From Archaeoglobales archaeon (lineage in GTDB: Archaea > Halobacteriota > Archaeoglobi > Archaeoglobales > Archaeoglobaceae): 5,019 bases of DNA. The notes under the pieces were generated by a model that saw nothing but the letters and a program-made list of their open reading frames with translations, did not search any database and had not been told where the DNA came from. The translations under genes and the position numbers were made by a program. Below, one piece after another: positions 1 through 5,011 of the stretch; the first letter of the stretch is position 1, and the number at the start of each line of letters is the position of its first letter. The stretch is from the NCBI GenBank assembly GCA_003662985.1, contig QMZD01000163.1, forward strand, positions 1 through 5,019, in the 5' to 3' direction.

Positions 1-645
1 AGACAACTCATCAGCATAAAAAAACAATTGCGAGACTGGAGAGTGGCAATAGAATATGCAAAAGGGCTTGGTTATGAAAATATAGCATTGTGGGGCACAT
101 CTTTTAGTGGTGGACATGTCCTACAACTCTCATCAGAAATTGAGGTAAGCGCTGTTGTCGCGCAAGTTCCATTTGTTGATGGGATGGCATCAGTTAGAGC
201 TATTCACAATGTTGGTAGTATTTTGACCCTTACCTTTTTCGGTCTCGTCGATAGAGCTGCTGCACTTTTTGGAAAATCTTACAGGTTACCCATAGTGGCC
301 GAACCGGGGAAACGTGCCTTCATGAACACTCCTGAATCGATTAGATATCTTGAGATAATTCCTGAGGGGGTAAAATGGGAAAACTTAGCTCCGGCAAGGA
401 TTGCATTGGAGGTATCTTTTTACAGACCCATTAAAGTCGTGAAAAAGATTCGATGTCCTGTGCTATACGTTGTCGCCGAAGGTGATACAATAGCACCTGC
501 CCAGATAACGTTGGAAGCTGCGAAGCAAACGCCAAAAGCTGAAATTGTAAAATTCGATGGAGGGCATTTTGATGGATATCTAGATCTACTTGACTCTTAT
601 GTGGAGGAGGAGCATAGCTTTTTCACCAAACACCTTTTGAGCTAA
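1..645 (+). CDS. Alpha/beta hydrolase, C-terminal part (5' end outside window)
   Basis: The frame is open from base 1, so the gene starts upstream. The window holds 214 residues; relatives are usually around 300, so roughly the first 80-100 are missing. Residue numbers count from base 1. The nucleophile elbow reads WGTSFSGG, with the likely catalytic Ser at residue 34 (bases 100-102) in the G-x-S-[FY]-x-G form seen in the peptidase S15/CocE-like and COG1073-type hydrolases. The likely acid is Asp162 in AEGDTIAP, and the likely base is His189 in GGHFDGY. The order Ser-Asp-His and the spacing are normal, so the enzyme looks complete and active over the visible part. The sequence just before the elbow (RQLISIKKQLRDW) is also typical of this group. 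It is probably a cytoplasmic serine esterase or peptidase-like hydrolase; the substrate cannot be told. A TTG at 28 is an internal codon, not the start. A T-rich tract follows the stop. Confidence 0.9.
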   Translation, partial: RQLISIKKQLRDWRVAIEYAKGLGYENIALWGTSFSGGHVLQLSSEIEVSAVVAQVPFVDGMASVRAIHNVGSILTLTFFGLVDRAAALFGKSYRLPIVAEPGKRAFMNTPESIRYLEIIPEGVKWENLAPARIALEVSFYRPIKVVKKIRCPVLYVVAEGDTIAPAQITLEAAKQTPKAEIVKFDGGHFDGYLDLLDSYVEEEHSFFTKHLLS

Positions 646-677
646 GTGTTTTGCTTTTATTTAAACTATTTTTAGTA
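646..677 (+). terminator. T-rich probable transcription terminator after the hydrolase gene
   Basis: Directly after the TAA stop come three T-rich runs (TTTT, TTTTATTT and TTTTT) without an obvious GC-rich hairpin. Archaeal RNA polymerase commonly terminates at such T tracts. This is inferred from composition and position only. Confidence 0.4.
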
Positions 678-771
678 TAAATTCAAATTTTATATGCTTG
701 AAATCTTGAAATTTTGTATATCCACACGAAATATGGGGACAAAAAACATTTAAACGGAACGCACAATATTG

Positions 772-800
772 CCATTGACGACCATTGACGACAATTGACA
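772..800 (+). repeat. Short tandem repeat, unit CCATTGACGA, about 2.9 copies
   Basis: CCATTGACGA occurs at 772-781 and again at 782-791, followed by a degenerate third copy, CAATTGACA, at 792-800. The array abuts the TATA-like box of tRNA-His. The core CCATTGAC recurs once downstream, at 1008-1015. It may be a protein-binding array or simple slippage; function is unknown. Confidence 0.65.
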
Positions 801-811
801 AAATATTTATC
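799..811 (+). promoter_or_regulatory. TATA-like promoter element for tRNA-His
   Basis: The stretch CAAAATATTTATC contains an archaeal TATA-like core (AATATTTAT, 802-810). It would place transcription start near 830-836, giving a short leader of about 15-20 bases before the tRNA, as is usual for archaeal tRNA genes. The A-rich bases at its 5' side could serve as the BRE. This is inferred from spacing and composition. Confidence 0.5.
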
Positions 812-849
812 TTATCCGCTGGTCTGTAGAGTAGGCATAATCGAAACTG

Positions 850-921
850 GCCCGGGTAGGGTAGCGGTCATCCTCTGGGACTGTGGATCCCAGGAGCCGG
901 GTTCGAGTCCCGGTCCGGGCC
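850..921 (+). tRNA. tRNA-His (anticodon GTG)
   Basis: A full cloverleaf can be folded. The acceptor stem GCCCGGG (850-856) pairs with TCCGGGC (914-920), closing in a G-T wobble. The D arm starts GGG at 859 with loop AGCGGT. The anticodon stem TGGGA/TCCCA (876-880/888-892) encloses the loop CTGTGGA, with GTG at 883-885. The variable loop is four bases (893-896). The T arm is CCGGG/CCCGG (897-901/909-913) around TTCGAGT. The base at 849 is G and can pair with discriminator C921, giving the extra G-1:C73 pair that identifies tRNA-His to HisRS; in archaea this G-1 is normally encoded in the gene. No CCA is encoded, so it must be added by CCA-adding enzyme. There is no intron. Confidence 0.96.
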
Positions 922-984
922 CTATACTTTTAGTTTGTGTCCCTAATCATTTTCGCGGCACACCTACTTTAACTGGTGCTATTC

Positions 985-1020
985 TGGAGGTGTTTTTTAT
1001 ATGTCAACCATTGACCTCCA
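985..1020 (+). promoter_or_regulatory. Strong ribosome-binding site with a facing complementary sequence
   Basis: TGGAGGTG (985-992) matches the archaeal Shine-Dalgarno sequence and lies eight bases before ATG 1001. ACCTCCA (1014-1020), inside the short ORF that follows, is the exact complement of TGGAGGT (985-991). A seven-base-pair hairpin with a 22-base loop would hide both the ribosome-binding site and the start codon. Whether this is regulatory or left over from a decaying operon is unknown. Confidence 0.4.
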
Positions 1021-1045
1021 CGGCGCAGAGAGGAAGTTTGAGTGA
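1001..1045 (+). pseudogene. 14-codon ORF with strong RBS, probably an operon remnant or leader peptide
   Basis: ATG at 1001 follows a good Shine-Dalgarno site and reads MSTIDLHGAERKFE before TGA at 1043-1045. The stop overlaps a GTG start at 1042 for the next reading frame, a GTGA junction typical of translational coupling. There are three possible readings: a leader peptide, the amputated start of a lost gene, or the true N-terminus of the next gene separated from it by a frameshift. I do not recognise the peptide. Because the two genes that follow are frameshifted, a remnant is the more likely reading. Confidence 0.3.
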
Positions 1046-1231
1046 AGTTAATTCTGGTTGAGGGGACCAACATACCCAAACAGACAAAAGAGTTAATCAA
1101 GAGTTCATCGACGATGCTTTCCACAGCTGAGGCACACAGAAGATTTCGAAGACATTAACAGAAAAGATTTTGCGATACTTCAGACACATGCCGAGATCCT
1201 GCACAAAAAGGGATATGACTTCGAATTATGA
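1042..1231 (+). pseudogene. Frameshifted small gene, antitoxin-sized (about 62 residues when repaired)
   Basis: From GTG 1042 the frame reads MKLILVEGTNIPKQTKELIK and continues to ...STAEAHRRF at 1146, then would stop at TAA 1156. Treating C1147 as a one-base insertion moves into the frame that reads EDINRKDFAILQTHAEI and ends ...KKGYDFEL at TGA 1229-1231. The repaired product of about 62 residues is smooth, charged and helix-rich, the size and style of archaeal type II antitoxins. It also keeps coupled junctions on both sides: GTG inside the preceding TGA, and the next GTG immediately after its stop. I do not recognise a named family; the antitoxin idea rests on size and operon position only. 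That the two halves belong together is inferred from the reading quality on both sides of the shift. Confidence 0.5.
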
Positions 1232-1482
1232 GTGAGAAAGAGGTCACATTACAAGCTTGATTTAATGTGGCTTGAGCGTTTTATTGAACTTTTTCTCCAA
1301 ATCACCGGCCATATCAAGAGTTTCGCCAAGAGCAGTGGGTTATTAGAAAATCTGTAAATTGCTCAATCGCAACTTATTCGAGAGCAAAATTAAGCAACAA
1401 AAAGGTCTAAAGAATTTACAGAGAGTTTGATGTATTTAGTAATATCTTCATAGCCTTTAGAAGAGGACTCGAGAGGAAGTAG
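1232..1482 (+). pseudogene. Decayed gene following the antitoxin-sized gene (at least two frameshifts)
   Basis: GTG 1232 abuts the preceding stop. The first frame gives 41 codons to TAA 1355 (MRKRSHYKLDLMWLERFIEL, then ...GHIKSFAKSSGLLENL). A second frame from about 1353 reads CKLLNRNLFESKIKQQKGLK to about 1412. A third from 1414 reads IYREFDVFSNIFIAFRRGLE, then RK, before TAG 1480-1482. Joined, they give a basic protein of about 83 residues with protein-like composition throughout. By position it would be the partner of the small gene ahead, a toxin if that gene is an antitoxin, but I recognise no catalytic motif or family. The exact shift points are approximate. The 41-codon first segment could still be translated as a short peptide. 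Confidence 0.4.
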
Positions 1483-1700
1483 CTGCGAAAGTAATCACTT
1501 CACTGACGTTAATGTCTTGCATACTCTGGTAAAATAGCGAAAAGATAACCACTAAGGGACACAAGACTTCTTGCAAGTTTCTGCAATCAATGTTGATTCC
1601 GAAAGGAGTTTGTTAAATCGATAGGAGGTCGCAACAAAATAATATGTAACAACTTAGAGAAATTTCCGATCATTTACTGATATTATAGCTTTTCTACCGT
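1483..1700 (+). other. Stretch without a supported gene; possible further coding debris
   Basis: All six frames are broken by stops. Some short stretches read like protein, for example EEVAAKVITSLTLMSCILW at 1473-1529 and FRKEFVKSIGGRNKII from about 1597, the latter continuing to TGA at 1678-1680. They may continue the decay seen at 1001-1482. A GGAGG at 1624-1628 has no usable start behind it. I see no RNA gene, repeat or CRISPR here. Confidence 0.3.
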
Positions 1701-1712
1701 AAACTTTTTAAA
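1698..1712 (+). promoter_or_regulatory. BRE/TATA-like promoter of the 1763 gene
   Basis: CGTAAAC (1698-1704) followed by TTTTTAAAT (1705-1713) resembles an archaeal BRE plus TATA box. Transcription would start near 1733-1738, about 25-30 bases before the ATG at 1763, leaving room for the GGAGTG ribosome-binding site at 1750-1755. It probably drives the 1763-4137 genes. It was identified by spacing and composition. Confidence 0.55.
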
Positions 1713-1762
1713 TCATGAGGTGTTTTCTTGAATCAAATAAATGAAATAAGGAGTGTGTTAAG

Positions 1763-2344
1763 ATGAAGATTGAAGGTATTGATAAATTAACTCTGGAAGA
1801 TTTTGAAGAACTTGACGACATGACACTAACAGAGGAGGACATCGAAACGAACGTTGTGAAAAAAGATGCGTTTAGTCGCTTGAGCCCAGACGCAAAAGAG
1901 TTGCTGGTTAGAGAGTCTATACGGAGGGTTATAAGAAAATACGGAGAGGATGGTCTCACAATTGATGAAGTTGTGGAGCTAACTGGGCACTCAAGGAGCG
2001 CTGTAAAGAGACATTTGGATAGCTTATGTGCCCTAAGAGAAGTCTACTGCCTCAAGAAGAACAGAAAAGTAACATTGTACTATCCCAATGGGAAGCCATT
2101 ACATACCGTCGGTAAAAAGAGATTGGAATGGGAATCGGATTGGAAAAACAACCCAATTTTTGAAATAACTGTGAATATTGGCCCAAAAGATCGTTTATTT
2201 TTGCACATTGTGGAAAAGAAATTCACAATTTTGGAAGGAGAGACACCAGAAGGGGCAATAATGGTTCCTTTAGATCATTTGGATGACTTTATTGAAGCTT
2301 TGAAAGAATTAAAAAAGGAGGTGGAGGGAATAGATCATGCCTAA
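1763..2344 (+). CDS. Winged-helix DNA-binding protein with possible PC4/PUR-like C-terminal domain
   Basis: The protein has 193 residues. ATG 1763 follows GGAGTG at 1750-1755 with seven bases between; the upstream ATG at 1741 stops after two codons. Residues 1-30 are highly acidic (about 12 Asp/Glu). Residues 45-110 look like a winged helix-turn-helix: helix ESIRRVIRKYGED, the turn-containing DGLTIDEVVELTGHSRSAVK with recognition helix RSAVKRHLDSLCAL, then a beta-wing YCLKKNRKVTLYYPNGKPL. Residues 132-186 form a second unit, strands EITVNIG, RLFLHIVEKKF and AIMVPL followed by helix LDHLDDFIEALKELKKEVEG. This layout recalls the single-stranded nucleic-acid-binding PC4/PUR-like domains, but that is inference from pattern only. 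It probably acts as a transcription regulator, perhaps of its own operon. Its last eight bases overlap the start of the next gene. Confidence 0.85.
   Translation: MKIEGIDKLTLEDFEELDDMTLTEEDIETNVVKKDAFSRLSPDAKELLVRESIRRVIRKYGEDGLTIDEVVELTGHSRSAVKRHLDSLCALREVYCLKKNRKVTLYYPNGKPLHTVGKKRLEWESDWKNNPIFEITVNIGPKDRLFLHIVEKKFTILEGETPEGAIMVPLDHLDDFIEALKELKKEVEGIDHA
2317..2328 (+). promoter_or_regulatory. Ribosome-binding site for the 2337 gene, inside the preceding gene
   Basis: GGAGGTGGAGGG gives two overlapping Shine-Dalgarno matches. GGAGGTG at 2317-2323 is 13 bases from ATG 2337, and GGAGGG at 2323-2328 is eight bases from it. The strong site inside the end of the upstream gene fixes ATG 2337 as the start and indicates coupled translation. 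Confidence 0.65.
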
Positions 2345-3719
2345 AAATCAATTTTTGATATTCGAATGGGAGACCAAAACAACAAGCTATATCGTGGGTA
2401 CCAAAAAAGTTCCAGCTCCGTGCTTTACACCTGAAATTAAAGGAGATGAAGATATGGAAGTAATACTAAGATTTGCAGGAAAAGCAATGGATGAAGGAAA
2501 CCCAATAATGGTTCCCGCTAACCGGTGGCCATCTTTCGTTGCAAATGCCAGATTTAGAGTGACGTCACTATTTAAAGATAGATTAAACATACAGCAACTA
2601 GTAAAGAGACACCCAATAATATTCTACGAACCTCCCGAACTTTTTAGATACACAACTCATCGTGTGCTGGTATCTTACGCTCTAAAAGGAAATTCCTCTA
2701 GAATTAGAGAATTCCGTAAAAGATTGAAGCAAGGAAACGAGTCAGAGGCTTTAGAATTAATACCAGAATTTTATAGACCATTTGTAGAAAAACAAATGGC
2801 TGCTATTTGTAAAGCTATGGGTCTTCGATCGTCATCAAAGAAAAATGAGAGGTCACATGTTATAGATGCTTGGCTAACAAAGGAAGTAGGAGAGTCTTAT
2901 TGGGCACATATAGTAGATATCTACTCTGAGGTAAGAAAATTGCCTGATTCGGCTATAGTACCTCCAGTGCCGCCAATTTTGCAATCGTCAGTTGAAGCTA
3001 TCATTAAGCGTGTGAGAGCTGCCAATCACGTTACGAGTGTGATTTGCGAAAGACTTGAAGATAAAGAAAAATTCAGTCCTGTGCCGTATTTTCATCTATA
3101 TTTAGACTGGAAAACTTTGCTTGATGACGATATAGTTGAACAAATTATACGAATGGCAGAAATAGAACTTAAAATTGGAGAATATTGCGGTACAGTGATC
3201 ACACTAACAGGCTATAATTTAGCAGCTGAAAAGAATAACTTTAATAAAATAGAATCATTCATAACAGAGATTGTCAACATCAGTCATCAGTACCATTTAC
3301 CCGTCATCCTCCCAAGATCTGGATGGTATGGGTTGTACTTAACAGATTTGGACGTGCAGGCATTTGGTTCATTGCTTAACGGCCATAGCAGGTACACTCC
3401 ATCAGGTGGTAAAATTTCTAAAGAAGATAAATATGGAAAGCTACCTCTAATAGATGCAGCGGTTGAACTTAAGATATCTAATGTTTTGAAATGGATTGAA
3501 AAACATGGAGAATTGCCAGACGTTCTAGGATTGCCAAGAAAACCCACTCCAGATCTCCTGAAAGACGCGGATAAATATAGAGTTCTTTTCTCTAAACCAT
3601 GGCGATTGTGTCACTGTGAAGAAGCTAGGAGAATAAGAAATGGACTCATTCAAGGTGTAAAAAACCCAGCTAAGAGATACCTCGAAAGATCACTACACCC
3701 GTACTTTGGTCATAAATAA
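2337..3719 (+). CDS. 460-residue protein of unknown function, possibly TIM-barrel-like
   Basis: ATG 2337 overlaps the end of the winged-helix gene by eight bases and has a strong ribosome-binding site, so the two are one transcription and translation unit. There is no signal peptide or membrane segment, so the product is cytoplasmic. Residues 1-110 mix strands and helices (MEVILRFAGKAMDEG, NPIMVPANRW, HPIIFYEPPELF). Residues 110-240 are mainly helical and charged. Residues 250-340 alternate strand and helix: FHLYLDW, helix IVEQIIRMAEIELKIG, GTVITLTGYN, helix FNKIESFITEIVNI, LPVILPRSGWYGLYLTDLD. This is the pattern of a beta/alpha barrel and loosely recalls the tRNA-guanine transglycosylase-type barrel enzymes; I hold that comparison weakly. 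The C-terminus is basic, with a CHC triad at 425-427 in SKPWRLCHCEEARRIRNG and a final HPYF. I do not recognise the family. Possible catalytic residues are Asp257, Arg327 and Asp337-Asp339. Confidence 0.85.
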   Translation: MPKNQFLIFEWETKTTSYIVGTKKVPAPCFTPEIKGDEDMEVILRFAGKAMDEGNPIMVPANRWPSFVANARFRVTSLFKDRLNIQQLVKRHPIIFYEPPELFRYTTHRVLVSYALKGNSSRIREFRKRLKQGNESEALELIPEFYRPFVEKQMAAICKAMGLRSSSKKNERSHVIDAWLTKEVGESYWAHIVDIYSEVRKLPDSAIVPPVPPILQSSVEAIIKRVRAANHVTSVICERLEDKEKFSPVPYFHLYLDWKTLLDDDIVEQIIRMAEIELKIGEYCGTVITLTGYNLAAEKNNFNKIESFITEIVNISHQYHLPVILPRSGWYGLYLTDLDVQAFGSLLNGHSRYTPSGGKISKEDKYGKLPLIDAAVELKISNVLKWIEKHGELPDVLGLPRKPTPDLLKDADKYRVLFSKPWRLCHCEEARRIRNGLIQGVKNPAKRYLERSLHPYFGHK

Positions 3720-3738
3720 CTCATTAGAGGGTCTCAAA

Positions 3739-4137
3739 ATGCTTTCATGGGCTGCTTGGATTTGGAAAATCTTGAGAATGAAACCCCATGAAGATATAAC
3801 GATCCCCAAGCGTTTAGTTAGACATCCATTAGAGGATGGATTTACTAAGACTTTTGGAGAATACCAAGGTCAGATAATGGATTACGAGCTAACCCTTGCA
3901 GATGGTAGAAGAATACACGTTCGCGAGTTTAAAGACTATTACAAAGCTCATTGGGATAGAATAAGCCCAAAAGTTGACCCACTTGAACACTTGAGAGTTG
4001 ACGCTCCAGGATGGTGGGTATTATTTGCTGGACTTGCTGGTGCTGCCTTAAGCTATTTAATGTCAAAAAGACCAGAGAATACTGTAAATGGTCTAATATT
4101 AGGGATGATTTTTGGTGTCTTAACAATTGAAAGCTAG
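3739..4137 (+). CDS. Small membrane protein of unknown function, two C-terminal membrane segments
   Basis: The protein has 132 residues from ATG 3739, which lies 19 bases after the previous stop and seven bases after a GAGGG Shine-Dalgarno-like site (3727-3731). An in-frame TTG at 3706 would overlap the upstream gene and lacks a ribosome-binding site, so ATG is preferred. An amphipathic, Trp-rich N-terminus (MLSWAAWIWKILRM) leads into a soluble region at about residues 18-88, which contains GEYQGQIMDYELTLADGRRI and a run of aromatic and charged residues (HVREFKDYYKAHWDRI). Two hydrophobic segments follow: WWVLFAGLAGAALSYLM (92-108) and VNGLILGMIFGVLTI (116-130). The short, basic loop between them (SKRPEN) suggests a hairpin anchor at the membrane with the soluble part probably cytoplasmic. 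The short spacing puts it in the operon with the two preceding genes. The family is not recognised. Confidence 0.8.
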   Translation: MLSWAAWIWKILRMKPHEDITIPKRLVRHPLEDGFTKTFGEYQGQIMDYELTLADGRRIHVREFKDYYKAHWDRISPKVDPLEHLRVDAPGWWVLFAGLAGAALSYLMSKRPENTVNGLILGMIFGVLTIES

Positions 4138-4157
4138 TTTAGAGTTTTCCGAAAAAT

Positions 4158-4232
4158 ATGGAGGTGAAAAAGAATTTCGCTGGAGATGACGTGACGGGCA
4201 TCCTTGAGAGAGATGGGATGCTGGTGGCGTGA
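4158..4232 (+). CDS. Possible 24-residue ORF in a GC-rich island; doubtful
   Basis: ATG 4158 reads MEVKKNFAGDDVTGILERDG then MLVA and stops at TGA 4230-4232. A perfect ribosome-binding sequence, GGAGGTGA (4160-4167), lies inside its first codons rather than ahead of it. The codons after that site are open only in this frame, with GTG 4164 and GTG 4191 as possible internal starts. It may be a small protein, the broken N-terminus of a lost gene, or not coding at all. The bases 4176-4231 are about 59 percent G+C, well above the flanking genes. Confidence 0.25.
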   Translation: MEVKKNFAGDDVTGILERDGMLVA

Positions 4233-4245
4233 AAAATCCAGATAG

Positions 4246-4908
4246 GTGATATTTCTGAACCAAGGGTTTGATATCATCCTATTTGCCAAAGAATGGGGAG
4301 GTTGGATAGTAGGAATAATAACAGTTGCAGCCATGGTCATAATACACTTGTATGGCCGACAAGTGGTGAGAATATCCTGCATTCTTGGACAGCCAATTTC
4401 TTTAATTTCTGTTAGAAAAGAAGTAAAAGATCAAATTAAAATATATTACAAAGACAAAGCAGTCGAGAACCTTACTCTGATAAGGGTTAAGGTTAGAAAT
4501 GAAGGAAACACACCAATTCGAAGAGAGCACATTGTAAAGTCTATTGAGTTTGATTTTGGGGAAAATTCAGGTATTATTGACTATTCCATTATTTCTACAA
4601 ACCCCGAAGGAATAAAAGTACAACTAAAACCAGAAGAAAATTCAATAAAATGCTACTTTGATTTACTCAACCCAAAAGATGAAATAACCCTCCAGTTCGT
4701 TTGTCTAGGCAATATAGTTAAACCAAAAGTTTCGGCAAGAATAGAGGGTTTGAAGCAGATAGAAGTTTTGCCTGAAGAAAAAGCCAAGAAATCTACACAA
4801 ATAGGAATAATATACATGATTATTGGTGCATCAATGATCGCAATTTCTGGAATAAATCTGGGTAAATCAGATATCGGTTTAATATTATTTAGCTATGGAG
4901 AATTTTGA
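4246..4908 (+). CDS. Membrane-anchored protein with a beta-rich domain, unknown function
   Basis: The protein has 220 residues from GTG 4246. That codon directly follows an in-frame TAG, and no Shine-Dalgarno sequence stands at the right distance, so the start is less certain; the next ATG is 29 codons in, inside the membrane segment. Residues 19-36 (GWIVGIITVAAMVIIHLY) form the first membrane segment. Residues about 45-172 are beta-rich and contain VRKEVKDQIKIYYKDKAVEN, then LTLIRVKVRNEGNTPIRREH, FDFGENSGI and LLNPKDEITLQF. The 'V-x-N-x-GNTPI' and 'LLNPKD' stretches resemble a domain I recall as widespread in uncharacterised prokaryotic membrane proteins, possibly of Ig-like fold. A charged linker (LPEEKAKKS) leads to a second membrane segment at 187-204 (GIIYMIIGASMIAISGIN). 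The end is short (...LILFSYGEF) and could be slightly truncated. It lies 108 bases after the preceding gene, so it may be in the same operon or separately transcribed. Confidence 0.8.
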   Translation: MIFLNQGFDIILFAKEWGGWIVGIITVAAMVIIHLYGRQVVRISCILGQPISLISVRKEVKDQIKIYYKDKAVENLTLIRVKVRNEGNTPIRREHIVKSIEFDFGENSGIIDYSIISTNPEGIKVQLKPEENSIKCYFDLLNPKDEITLQFVCLGNIVKPKVSARIEGLKQIEVLPEEKAKKSTQIGIIYMIIGASMIAISGINLGKSDIGLILFSYGEF

Positions 4909-4973
4909 AAAACCACTCCATCTCTAAACCCCACCAGATTAACAAACCAATTAAATAGCCGGACAACCAAAAT

Positions 4974-4988
4974 AGAAACCTATATTAA
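4974..4988 (+). promoter_or_regulatory. TATA-like element for a gene starting at the window edge
   Basis: GAAACC (4975-4980) followed by TATATTAA (4981-4988) looks like a BRE plus TATA box. Its centre is about 27 bases before the ATG at 5012, the right spacing for a leaderless transcript starting at that codon. A second AT-rich element, TTAAATA, lies at 4951-4957. The rest of 4909-5011 shows nothing else I can support. Confidence 0.4.
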
Positions 4989-5011
4989 CCCCTTTTCAGC
5001 ATAGAACCAAT

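Noticed and set aside
28..30. TTG 28 as start of the hydrolase
   Set aside because: The frame is open back to base 1 and the residues before it match the usual internal sequence of the family, so the gene begins upstream.
795..1061. Forward ORF of 88 codons over the tRNA region
   Set aside because: It runs straight through the tRNA-His gene, starts inside the promoter region and has no protein-like pattern; it is a by-product of the GC-rich tRNA.
1708..1959. Reverse-strand ORF of 83 codons
   Set aside because: It lies antisense over the promoter and N-terminus of the winged-helix gene and has a Ser-rich, low-information sequence typical of an antisense shadow. The other reverse ORFs (2387-2590, 3287-3547, 3929-4126, 4134-4382) were rejected on the same grounds.
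3706..3738. TTG 3706 as start of the 132-residue membrane protein
   Set aside because: It would overlap the end of the previous gene and has no ribosome-binding site, whereas ATG 3739 follows GAGGG at a normal distance.
4180..4257. Possible C/D-box guide RNA (GAGATGA and CTGA-like motifs)
   Set aside because: The C-box match is imperfect, the D and D' boxes are not properly placed, and there is no convincing C'/D' pair.
4895..4921. Inverted repeat ATGGAG/CTCCAT around the end of the 220-residue gene as a terminator hairpin
   Set aside because: It has only six pairs with a 15-base loop and no T tract behind it, so chance is likely.
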